Position numbers and translations under genes: made by a program. A stretch of 64,000 bases of DNA, taken from positions 27,342 through 91,341 of the forward strand of contig JARWMV010000059.1 in the NCBI GenBank assembly GCA_030998015.1, in the 5' to 3' direction. The stretch is from Ceratorhiza oryzae-sativae. Lineage: Eukaryota > Basidiomycota > Agaricomycetes > Cantharellales > Ceratobasidiaceae. Shown piece by piece: positions 22,721 through 33,050 of the stretch (positions are counted from its first letter, which is position 1; each line of letters starts with the position of its first letter). The notes below the pieces were generated by a model. The model had not been told where the DNA came from. It was given only the letters and a program-made list of their open reading frames with translations, and did not search any database.

Positions 22721-25700
22721 ATGTCACTCATCGGCGCCGTTGTCGAGCGCACTCCCGGCGCCCACGACACCTCCCAGACGCCATTTCCCGTCTCGGCCGA
22801 CCCTAGGACCGGCTTTCCAGCCGCCACACACAGGCAAGTTGATTCTTTCCCTCAGCCTCCCAGGATCCGTGCTCCACATGTTTGCCATGCTCATTTTCAA
22901 TCGATGACGACCACAGGTCACAGCGTCAGCGCAAGAGCGCATTCCACCGGGACAGGGAGGCGGCCCGCTCGCTTCCGCCCAAGGACGCGCCCATCCCGGT
23001 CGTCCAGCTCGCCACCATCGCACCAGACGCCACATGGCACTCGATGATGGAGGCCCAGAATGCGCGCCAGGTGGCGAACATGTCTGCCCAAGAGCGCGAC
23101 GACGACTTGCGAATGCTCCAGTCCAAGTTTGGCGACATGGCTGAACTGGCCGAGGTCCTGAAGCGCGCCAAAGATCTCAGGCTCAAGGCTGGTGCGTTCC
23201 ATTTTACGTCTGATCCTGGGGATATATTATGTACTCATGTGTGATTAGACAAGCGACCGACGTCACCCACCATCGAAGAAGTCTCGGATGAAGATGCAAA
23301 GACCCCAGCCCGTGCGCTCGCCCTGTCGTCTCCCTCTCAACCCAACCCAGCCCCAACCCATCGCGTCGCATCCCCCGCTCGCCCGATCCTCTCGCGTCGT
23401 TCGTCCGTGTCTGGCCCGGGTGGATCACGCGCTGGCACTCCGGGCGTTCGCTTTGCCGAGGTTACACCCCGAGACGTATTCACGTATCCGTCGGCGCCGG
23501 CGTCGCCCAAACGTGCAGCGCTCATGATCGAGGCACCCCCTGCCGAGCCCAGCGGCGAAAACATCCCCAAGGTCCAGTGGACGGGCAAGGTCCCCGAGGT
23601 CGAGTCCAAGGTCGGGCCAGCAGTCGAGACCAAGGACCAAGGCGAAGACATGCCGGCCCTCGTGCCCGCCAGCACGGCTGATCTTGCATCCGAACCTCGA
23701 CCGGAGCCCGAGTCCGCGCCGGAACCAAAGGCACATCCTCTCGCCCAAGTCGTGTCCGCCTCGCCGCCTCCCTCGCCGCCCCACCGATCTCCCTCTCCGC
23801 CCAAGCGGTCCCCCTCTCCGCCCGAGCTCAAAGTCACCGTCCCCACTCCTACCTCTTCCACCTTCCCATCCATGAACCAGGTGGCCTTCCCCTCTTCCAA
23901 CCAGGTTGCTTTCCCTTCTTCCGATTCCTCTTCCAACCTAGTCGCATTCCCCACCATGAGCCCAGCTACCCCAGCCGCAGATTCGTTCGATTCTGCCGCC
24001 GCCCGTCTCTCCATCGGATCTCAACTGTCCACCGATTCAGACGCATCCCACTACACGTCCAGCTCGGACATCTCCATCCCGCGCCTTACGCAATTAGCTG
24101 GCAACGTATCTACCGTCTCGCTAATCCCTCCGGGCTCCCCCATCTCGATTGATCTCGAACCGAGCACACCCGAGGCGATCCGGCTGCAGTACTTCCCAGA
24201 CGAGCCCGAGCCAAAGGATGTGCCCGCCTTGCAGTGGATAATGGACGCTGTGGATTTACCGGAGATTCCAGATGCCGATCCAGCTGAGTACGAGGACGAG
24301 GACGAGGAGGATCAGACGGTGGGATTGGGACTGGACGTGATGCAAGAGGCAAATGCTGTGCATGCGGATGCAGAAGCCAAGCACGCACAGGATGTCGAGA
24401 TGAAGGAAGCGCATCCAGAAGAGGAGACTACGCCCACTCGGGATACGTTTGACAAACCCAAGGACAAGGTTCCAGCCCAGATGGCGAGTGGCGGTGCTCC
24501 TTCATCTACCGACCCAGAGAAAGAGGCACTCCGACTCCGATATCAGGACCAAGAATTGCCTCGTTCCCGTCCCCAATCCGGCCTATTCGACGAAAAGGAC
24601 GCGCCGCGATTCAATCTCGCCGGCACACCCATCCCGTACGACAAGGCCAAAGATCTCCCAGTCCACGATGGACTGCATCATAATGCCCGAACGAGTGCTG
24701 GTAAGTCCCGAAGAAACCTTTGGGCGGTGTGGATGTGTCAAGTCGGAGTCGGTGCGGTGTGTGTGGGCGTGATGGCCGTGGTCAGTTGGAAAGCCGCGGT
24801 CTAAAGGCCAGATCTCGATTGTGGGCACGCACGACTATTTTCATTGGGAGAGGCGCGGGAGGACCCGAGATGAACGGTCAGCTGGTTTGGATTCGGATTT
24901 CGTCTGGGGTGTGCGGTTTTCTCTGTGTTTTTCAATTTCTCTTGCTTTTTTTTTCCCTTTTTCTTTCTTCCTCGCTATTGCTTTCCTCTTTTGGGTGTTC
25001 TCCCGTGTTCAAAAAATCCAAACTCAAAATTGGACTAGTGAAAAAAGCACCACCTTCTTGCCTCTTCCACCACTATCCCAAACCAAAAACCCTGGAAAAT
25101 CCGCACACCTCCACTCCGATCCCGCATGCACCAGCCCACGTGTTTACCTCGTGCCCTCGCTTGCCTTGTCTGTTTCGTCCCCCCCTACCTGCCGTTTTGC
25201 GCATGTTCGATCATTGCTAATGTTGCTTCTATATTATTTTTGATTGATAGGCTACACGCTGGAAGAGCTTTTGTACCTCGCGAGGAGCACCGCACCGATG
25301 CAGCGTGCGATGGCACTTGACGCCCTCGCCAGGTTGACCGCGCGTGTGGGGTGGGGTGATCGGGAGGTGTGCCAGTGGTTTGCTCATGCTGGGTCTGGAA
25401 AACGGGATGACGTTTTGGCCGATGCTGGGTCTGCGGGGCGTGGTGGTGTGGATGAGCGGGGGAAGCAGAGGGGCGTTCTTGTGGATGAGCGGGGGAAAGG
25501 TGGGACTGCGGCTGAGTCGCCAAAGGGCGTTCTGGAGGTTGGACAACGCCAGAGTCTCCCCGCGACTGGGCAAAAAGCGGGCCTCCCCGCGACTAGGGGA
25601 CGAAAGCGGGTTCCTGCAGCCAAGTTGCGAAAGCGCATTCCCGCGGCTGATCTACGCAAGCGCGTGATCGAATCGGCTAGCGCGGCGCTGGGCGAGCGAG

Positions 25701-28349
25701 GTGCCGTCGGGACGCGCGCGGTCGATTGCTTATACGCCGCTCTTGTCGTGTGGGATTGGAAGCTTGCCCGGGTCGGGGACGTGGAGCTTTCGCTCAAGGG
25801 AGCCGAGGCCGGGTCGAACGTGCATATCTTGCCGTCGGATTATGTCGTGCCCAAACGTGTCGAGGCCGGGATGGACGAGATGGACGTTGTGGACGATTTG
25901 CCGCTTGCTGGAATCTTGGATAACGTGACAAGGCAGTTCAAGGCGCGGTGGCTGCCGAAGAGTGTCCTTCGGCGGTTGTTGGAGATTGTCGTACGGCTTG
26001 CGCGGCAGTCTCGAGCTCACGCGTCTGCAGTGATGGATGCGCACGGACTCGTCCCTGAAATTATACGCGCGTTTATTCTCTCCGGATCGCCTTATCCGGA
26101 CGCTTCTGCAGACCAAACTAGCCAACCTGATGTGCTCGCTATTCGCCTTTTGACTATTCTCGTTCAGTCCTCTCGACAGAATGCGAGCGTGTTGCTTGAC
26201 CCGACTGATACCCTCCTTCGTTTTGTCGCTGTCCTTCCGCCGGTCGATGCCTCGCCTGATCTCTTGATTGCGACACTTGACCTATACACCGCATTTGGAC
26301 GATATGGGATGTATGCGCACATTGCAACGACCGCCGCATCTTCCTTTGATGCCCTCGCTCAACACGTTCGAACACGTCGCGATCCGCGGCTCACGAGGAG
26401 CTGGATGCGCCTACGAGCGGTATGGATCGCCTGTGCGACCGATCCGCATCATACCACCCCTGCACACGAGATTTTGTGGTCTCAGATCGAAGGATGGGGC
26501 TGGGGTCCCGATACGCTTGCGTTTTGTCGGGATGCGGAAACGCCCGCAGAGGTCGTGTCCGATGTGTGGGGCGCCATCGCGGTTTGGCTCGAGGGTGCGA
26601 GTGTGAATGGAGTCAAGAGTGGAGAGGCTGAAAAGGCCGAGGCGATGGATGCGTTGAAAGTGGTTTTGCACAGGGCAAGGCTCGAGAGGTGGTTCAAGCT
26701 TCGGTTTTCCGGTTGAAGGATCTACTTGCGGCAGAGACGTTTGAGGTTCAGGCGATGGAGGGTGTAGCTGCGGATGCGGATGTCGTGTGTGCTGTCCTTC
26801 GGTTGAACCTTGCCCTCATCCCGGCACGGGTAACGGAACGGAACGGCTTGGGTCTCCTCTCGACTTGCCATTCGAAGACATGACTTTGCTCGTGCAAAAG
26901 GCGGCCTCGCATCGTATTTGGGATCTCGTCTATACGGATCACGTCGTATCTCCATACGCATACACCCGGCTTGCGGCACTGGCTCTCTGTTTGGGTTACT
27001 ACCTGGTTTTAGCTCGGCGCTTGGGGTCTCTGGATAAGCAGAGTGGCTGGGGCTCGCGTTTACGGTATTGCAGCGCCTTCCTCCTTCCTGTGCAGAAATT
27101 GCGGCTCAAATCGTTCGCGAGATAGGAGCGGTTGCTGTCGACATCCCAGGGCTGAATGATATATCTCAACATTTGCAACCATTATGGGACGCCTTGTTGC
27201 CATTCGTTCTCCACGACCTTCAGCCTGATGCCGAATTCATCACATCGCCTCCACTCGTCTCGTCCACTGCCTTGTCTCGGAGCGCGACCCAGATATCATC
27301 CCCGCGACCCAAATTGGACACGAAGCTATACGGGCTTCCAGTGCGAAACGATTGGACCTTGCAACCGCTCAGTCATCTCCTTCATTCCGGAACGTCTCCG
27401 GTATTCAAGGTGTTGCCCAACGAGTGGAATTCGGACGAAGTGGAGGTTGTTCGTACCATACTTGCTCACTTGTGCCCGAGAGCTTGCCCTGTCCAAGGCC
27501 CCCGCCCTCCGGCTTTCTGGTGCAGAAATTGTGTTTGGGTGCATGCGCGTATTTATGCTCGAACATGGGCAGCCGCACGACGATTCGTCGTCCGAGATCT
27601 TCCGTGACCCTCAAGTCGAATACATGATGCGTAGTCTACTCGCGAGAGTTTCTCTCGGCTCGACCAAGAACTCGAAACAGGTTGAGCCGTCCCCGCTCGA
27701 GGTAGCCGCCAGCCGGCATCTATCTGGTCAACCGTTTTATCAATTCTATACCGATCTCATTGGGCTCTACGATGCCGTCTCGTTTGCCCATCCTATTTTC
27801 TCTCGAATTCTGCTCCCGCCTCTAAGCATGAACTATGCCATCGACTATCGGCGACATTTCTGGGGTGATTATGGACACATTGCTCGCTCGGTACAGACCG
27901 AGCTCGCGGACGTGCCAAGCAGCTCACTCAAAGAATGGCTGTGGCCCCGGGATACAAACGCAGAGATGATTGGCTGGTATCTCAAGGCGCTCATGAAAGG
28001 CAGTGTCACGGGTTTCCTGCGATTCGTTGCCGTGCACCACCTTGCGACTAGTCTATGGCCAGACCTGAATGGTGTTGATGGTTCGAGTTCGCCAGGAAGT
28101 CTAGGTTTAAGTTCGGAGGACAGGGATCGCACGCGTATGATTATTGGTGCGATAGTACATCAGGCGGGGCCTGCACTTTTTGGGGCGATTGCTCTCTATG
28201 ACCAAGGCCAAGACAATATCGTAACTTATCCTGAATGCTGGGAAGGGCGTAATTTAGGCGCGGATAAGCGAAGGAGGAGGCTTGAGTGGGCGGTATCCCT
28301 ATGCGGAGAGCGTGTGCGGGGGAGACTAGAGTATGTTTTTCATAGCTAA
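22721..28349 (+). CDS. RPAP1: RNA polymerase II-associated protein 1-like (RPAP1/Rba50)
   Basis: RPAP1/Rba50 helps assemble RNA polymerase II in the cytoplasm (family knowledge). Exons 22721-22833 (GC donor, GCAAGT), 22917-23191, 23249-24700 and from 25251 are in phase. The N-terminal part has the helical segment with MSAQERDDDLRMLQSKFGDM typical of the family's N-terminal domain, followed by a Pro/Ser-rich linker. At about residue 614 comes GYTLEELLYLARS.APMQRAMAL, the hallmark of the RPAP1 C-terminal domain, then a long helical-repeat region. Intron 3 is unusually long (550 nt). Downstream, four further short introns are needed; likely ones are 27041-27093 (after ..LDKQ, acceptor CTGTGCAG) and about 27459-27531 (acceptor GGTGCAG), with less certain ones near 26652-26710 and 26830-26900. 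The stop is TAA at 28347. Confidence 0.75.
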
Positions 28350-28567
28350 GTCACTGTATCTCTAGTAGTTTTATCCCAAAGCAATACTTCGAATAATGAT
28401 AATCAAGTTTACATCACTGTTTGTTTCCTCGTGCGCGTATAATCTGATCATAGGGCTACGCTCGTTTCGCCGATCCATAATAGGTATCGCCACCGAACCC
28501 TCGCCCGATAAATCACGCGTACGCCGAAGGATGGCCGAGTCTCTACCAATCACTACTTGCGGAGTAC

Positions 28568-29267
28568 ATTATGGCAGTTTTCATAAGTCGGAGCCGATCG
28601 AAAAACAAACGCCCAAGTGTGTAAACCGTTGTATGGACAAGAACACCACGATGGATGACGCTATCAAAAACGTAAAGATACCATTCTATTCGCCTCGTTG
28701 GCGCGAACAATTCTATATAAAGATCATTTTGATAGAGTTGGCTGAGGCTACAGGCTTAGTCAAGGGGTGGTATCCCCCCTGAGTGCATGCCAGCTAAGAT
28801 ACCTGTCAAAGCATGCGAGTGCAAGTAGGTAGAATAGCATATAAGTAGTGTCTGTGCAAATTCTCTCGTTGGTATAAGCCTTAATGGGTGAGATATACTT
28901 CATATACTCCTGAAGTTTAGGCATACCGGCGGCTAGTAGGGCCATATTTCACCCCTTAAGGCTTATATCAACGAGAGAATTTGCACAGACACTTATATGC
29001 TATTCTATCTACTTGCATTCGCATGCTTTGACAGGCATCTTAGCTGATGTGCACTCAGGGGGATACCACCCCTTGACTAAGCCTGTAGCCCCAGCCAACT
29101 CTATCAAAATGATATGTATGTAGAATTGTTCGCTCCAACGAGACGAATCGAATGGTATCTTTATATTTTGATATCATCACCCGTTGTGGCGTACTTGTCC
29201 ATACAACGGTTTACACACTTGGGCGTTTATTTTTTGATCAGCTCCGACTTATGAAAACCGCCATAAG
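28568..29267. repeat. Long palindrome with arms of about 320 bp (foldback element)
   Basis: The left arm, about 28568-28890, is repeated inverted at about 28948-29267 with few differences (for example CGAGAGAATTTGCACAGACA on one side and its complement on the other). The loop is about 57 bp. No protein is encoded. It is probably a foldback or MITE-type element, or an inverted duplication; I could not fix a target duplication. Confidence 0.75.
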
Positions 29268-29268
29268 G

Positions 29269-29372
29269 TGTTTACCTAGGGTGCTAGGTATTAGTAAAGT
29301 AGTTATGGCCAGGAGGTAATGTAGGCTCCGAGAGGTTTATATGAGAGATTTGCCTGAGCCAACCCTATAACA
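29269..29372 (+). repeat. Possible LTR end with primer-binding-like site
   Basis: Starts TGTTTACCTAGG and ends CCTATAACA, followed at once by TTGGCGAC, the wording often found between an LTR end and the internal region of Ty3-type elements. It directly abuts the palindrome. At only 104 bp it would be a very short or truncated LTR. Confidence 0.25.
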
Positions 29373-29625
29373 TTGGCGACGGGTGGGAGAGCGATTGGAA
29401 CGTCGACACACCCGGCTGAACCAAGATCAAATCTCCACCCTTCAAATGCTTCGGGTAAGCGCATAGTCCTTGCGTCAGGATATACCGAACTTCAGGGGAC
29501 ATAAAAGCCCTTCCTTCATGGTCACCACTGTATTTTAACCGGCTTCTTTCCCGTCAAAGGCTCAACGGCTGGCGTGGGGTACCCTTCGAGCGGATTTTGT
29601 TTGTGGAGCCTATAGAAAACAAATA

Positions 29626-29868
29626 TGGACATCGAATATACCAGAACACTCTAGCGATTGCATGAATCGTGTAGTAAGATTTTTATACTTACTGTAACAT
29701 CCTACAATGTACAAGAGCGACTCTTAACGTGCCTAGAGGGAGCGCATTCCGGCTCTGTAGCTAGCACCCCACACAGTTCATATATCCACGTTTATTCACC
29801 TTGTAGACTGTGGGCTACGCAGATCTATTGCGTGATTTTTAGCATCGATTTCCACAGAGCCCGATACC
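29626..29868 (+). repeat. LTR-like repeat, copy 2
   Basis: Diverged direct copy of 16598-16845 (shared ACTTACTGTAAC and CCTACAATGTAC, and a similar spacing to GATTTCCACAGAG). It lacks the clean TATATAAGG site of copy 1. The stretch 29870-30280 holds nothing recognisable. Confidence 0.4.
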
Positions 29869-30283
29869 AACAGCTATTTCGTGCATGATGTGCCAACACC
29901 TTTTAGGATGGCCAACAGATTTTGTGTTGGGCCCACAGGTATTTGTTTAACACTAGTGTCCCAGGATGATCTAATGCACCAGAACAAGGCAAACAAAGGC
30001 CACTACCCATTTCATCACGCTTCTAATCGATGCCTTTGATTAAAGAATCACCGAGCGAAGTTTAAACCGGCTGCTAATAGGTGGTATTGAATTTGCAATA
30101 TCTGATAACCGGTTTCCGCATGTACTTTCCGAATGAGCGCCCATGTCATCCTTCTCAGCTAAACCATACATGGCACCTGCCAACCGTTTTTCCATCAGCT
30201 CCTGAAGGCCTTATCGCGGTGCAGCACATCATTGTATTGTTTCCCGACGGGTGGGGGCCTGTACTATAAGTAAAAGGGCTGGG

Positions 30284-31339
30284 ATGGACGTTAACTCCAA
30301 TCAGGTACCACTATCCCCTCCTCTTCCCAACCCAGTGTTCATGCTTCCTGTAGAGATTCTAAACCTCATATTTCGCCTTGCATGCAAGGACGATGCTTCG
30401 ATAACGCGTTTTTTGGCCCTTGTGTCTCGTATATTTTATTCTATTTCTCTCCCGTTTATTTACAGCAACATTGAGCTCCATAGTTCGGCACAGGCTCAAA
30501 TCTTTGCTGAGCGTATTCGAAATAAACCACATTTCGCTACACTCGTTCGCCATCTCTTTGTTGCAGAAACAGCGACCATGATTGACTGCTCAGCATTCTG
30601 TCTCACACTCGAATCCATTTTGGAGCTAGTCTCACCCACACTCATATCATTAAGTTTGCTGATTTCGACCTACGACAAATGCGCGACGGCCGTATTTCAG
30701 ACGGTACTAGATGCTTCGTTTCCGTGTCTTATAGACCTCACACTTTGCGGTGATCACCCCATTCCCCCTGGCTTGAATATGCCAGTCTTGCGGCGATTCC
30801 ATTCTGCTGGTCTCACCAAGCGTAACCCTGCAAACTCCTTTATCCCCTTAACACGATCTTGTCCACAACTCTCATACATTCGCATCTCAATGAGCTCGCA
30901 GCATAACTTGACGAATGCTATATCCGTAGCTTGGGGCCTAGCTGGTGCCACTAAAAGCCTGGAGGGGACGGATCCAGCGCCTGCCTTGGTTTCAGCAGAA
31001 GATCTGAGCCATATTTTTTCTTGCCTCCCAAAAGGCTTGAACTTGTTGCTCATTAAACCAGCGGCTCCACCAGTGATATCGTTTCCCGGATGCGCAGCGG
31101 TCCTTTATCATCATTATCTGAAGCAGTTGGAGGACCTTGTTTCGGCATGCCCGGACAGCAAATTACGTCTACTACCAGCTTTCAAGCGGGAGATGTGGGA
31201 GGCAGAAACTTACGATGTAGAGCAAGCCAAACGTGACTGGGTTGATTCGATATATGGAGGAATGGGCGCGTGGAGTGATTGTCAAGGAAGTTCATTGAAG
31301 TATCCGAAATGGATTTCACGCAGTGATGAATGGCGTTGA
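30284..31339 (+). CDS. F-box-like domain protein, 351 aa
   Basis: Single-exon gene starting at the ATG of MDVNSNQVPLS. Residues about 17-60 (NPVFMLPVEILNLIFRLAC, then FLALVSRIFYSISLPFIYSN) fit the F-box/F-box-like pattern with the typical LP-E-L--IF and VS--F signature. Such proteins usually bind Skp1 in SCF ubiquitin ligases; the rest (about residues 65-330), with leucine-rich spacing, would be the substrate part. Large families of such intronless or intron-poor genes are common in Agaricomycetes. The substrate is unknown. No broken motif was seen. Confidence 0.65.
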   Translation: MDVNSNQVPLSPPLPNPVFMLPVEILNLIFRLACKDDASITRFLALVSRIFYSISLPFIYSNIELHSSAQAQIFAERIRNKPHFATLVRHLFVAETATMIDCSAFCLTLESILELVSPTLISLSLLISTYDKCATAVFQTVLDASFPCLIDLTLCGDHPIPPGLNMPVLRRFHSAGLTKRNPANSFIPLTRSCPQLSYIRISMSSQHNLTNAISVAWGLAGATKSLEGTDPAPALVSAEDLSHIFSCLPKGLNLLLIKPAAPPVISFPGCAAVLYHHYLKQLEDLVSACPDSKLRLLPAFKREMWEAETYDVEQAKRDWVDSIYGGMGAWSDCQGSSLKYPKWISRSDEWR

Positions 31340-32390
31340 TATGATGTCTGTTGAACGAACCCGCACTCATATCGACGTAACATTGATGTTCTGCCTCTTT
31401 TCTCTCCGCCTGTACTCCGATATTCATGTCTTAACTCCATTCGTAGATACATCTCTTGTATACATGCCGACGTTTCATCTGTACTTTCTCCGTTGTGTCG
31501 TATATGAACCAATAGACGAGTCGCCTTGAACTACAGCGACATTCTCCCCACTCTCTTGAGTGTGCTCTCACAGCGAGCTCAATCGCTTCTATCACTTCGT
31601 TAAGTACCTCTTGGAGCGTCTCTAACCCGATACGCTTCAACAATGTCGCCGATTCAATTAATTGTTGATATACAAATTCGTGTCTGTGACTCTTGAATTA
31701 GCTGTATGATTAAGTTGCTCCCCAACTCCGCGCGCCACTGATCAGTGTCTCTCCCTCTCCTGGTATGTTTGCTCCGTTTGTGTGTAACGGTACGAAGGAT
31801 AACTTGATTAAAAAAATCAGTCCAACCTAACTAAGTAGTCAGGATGAGGGCGAATTGAATGAAAAGTCTTGTACCTGAGCGCCTATGTGTTGAATGTCCT
31901 ACGTCGCTCTGTGCACCTAGTCGCGTGATCCGTGCTGAAGTGTTTACACGTAGTGGCAGGAATTTTAAGAGAGGTTTCACCTAACCACCCTGCAGCCTGC
32001 CCGCAACCTCGATTTTCACACCATGAGCGGCTGTGAGGTACTGATGCCATAGTGCCACAAAATCACAGCCACGCCTTAGTGATTAGGTCTCTGATACTGT
32101 TCAACACTGAAGTGGAGCTCCTTGGCGCTTCAGGAAGCGGTCGCCGGGCTCGACTATTGGTCCACATACCCGTGTGAGAATATGCGAAGTTGCTGTGTAA
32201 TTTCAATTTATGTAGAACAGCTTATATACAACGATGCGGTCAAATATATGAGAAACGTCTGGAATACAAACAGCATAGCACGCCTGAGATACCTCGAAAT
32301 TTAGAAGCAAATCCTTAAATTACTACATCTACGCTCATATTTTAGTCATTCCGAAGTCTATTTGCTACATAAATTTAATCCTCTGGGCAT
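31340..32390. other. Intergenic region after the F-box gene
   Basis: Short frames only. A 25-nt string, TATGTGTTGAATGTCCT with upstream CCTGAGC (about 31876-31902), is shared with 10213-10240 and may be an LTR edge. No gene or RNA is supported. Confidence 0.4.
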
Positions 32391-32391
32391 T

Positions 32392-32540
32392 GGGTGACTT
32401 CCTGTAAGAACTGAAACTAAAGCTGAGCTATTCTAAAGGCGGAGTGATTACAACGTGGAGTAATTAGACATTAGTAACTTATGACGTCATCCAGACTTTA
32501 GCTTAGATTAGTTTAGATTTGGCCCTTACGGGAAGTCATC
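32392..32540. mobile_element. MITE copy 1, about 150 bp
   Basis: Terminal inverted repeats GTGACTTCCTGTAAG and CTTACGGGAAGTCATC enclose an AT-rich body with GACGTCATCCAGACTTTAGC. It is about 85-90% similar by eye to 52715-52866. It has no coding capacity. The target duplication was not resolved. Confidence 0.65.
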
Positions 32541-32627
32541 AATTGAACAAGGCACATCTTCTGGCTCTATAGGTATTGCAGAAATTCCAAATCCTCAGCA
32601 GTGGTCTGATGTTCTCATGCCACTAAG

Positions 32628-32922
32628 TGTTGAATTTACAATCATATGCGTGTATGTATGCGCATATTTGTTTCTGTTTCATATCCCCCCTCCCTGATAT
32701 CATGCGCAAGTTCACAGGAACCCCCTTTCTTCTTCCTTAGTTCTCTACCTTCATAGTTGAGCTAAGGTATTGTATTTTCTTTCTTTTCTCATGTATTCTA
32801 TTCACACTGTACTCTGTAGTACAATTTGTATCTTAGGTACAGTATATACACAAGTTCTCTACCTTCATAGTTGAGCTAAGTACAATTTGTATCTTAGCCA
32901 CAAATTACCTCCCCATGTGAGA
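32628..32922 (+). mobile_element. Solo LTR, family A copy 1, 295 bp
   Basis: Begins TGTTGAATTTACAATC and ends CCCATGTGAGA. It is flanked by the 5-bp duplication CTAAG at 32623-32627 and 32923-32927, which fixes the ends. Inside, the string TCTCTACCTTCATAGTTGAG occurs twice. There is no internal retrotransposon region, so it is a recombination remnant. Confidence 0.8.
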
Positions 32923-33050
32923 CTAAGTACAAAGTCCACTCTGACTACACAAATGAACAAGCATCAGCCAATCTGTGGTAGTGAAAATTTCCCAGCTGAG
33001 GACAGATAGAGGAAAACAAATACACATATATGTGGCTTGGCAATCTTGTA

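Noticed and set aside
26640..27560. Apparent frameshifts in the 3' half of RPAP1, suggesting a pseudogene
   Set aside because: At least two of the frame changes are solved by introns of 53 and about 73 nt with good acceptors (CTGTGCAG, GGTGCAG), and the other two by plausible introns of 59 and 71 nt, so an intact gene is more likely.
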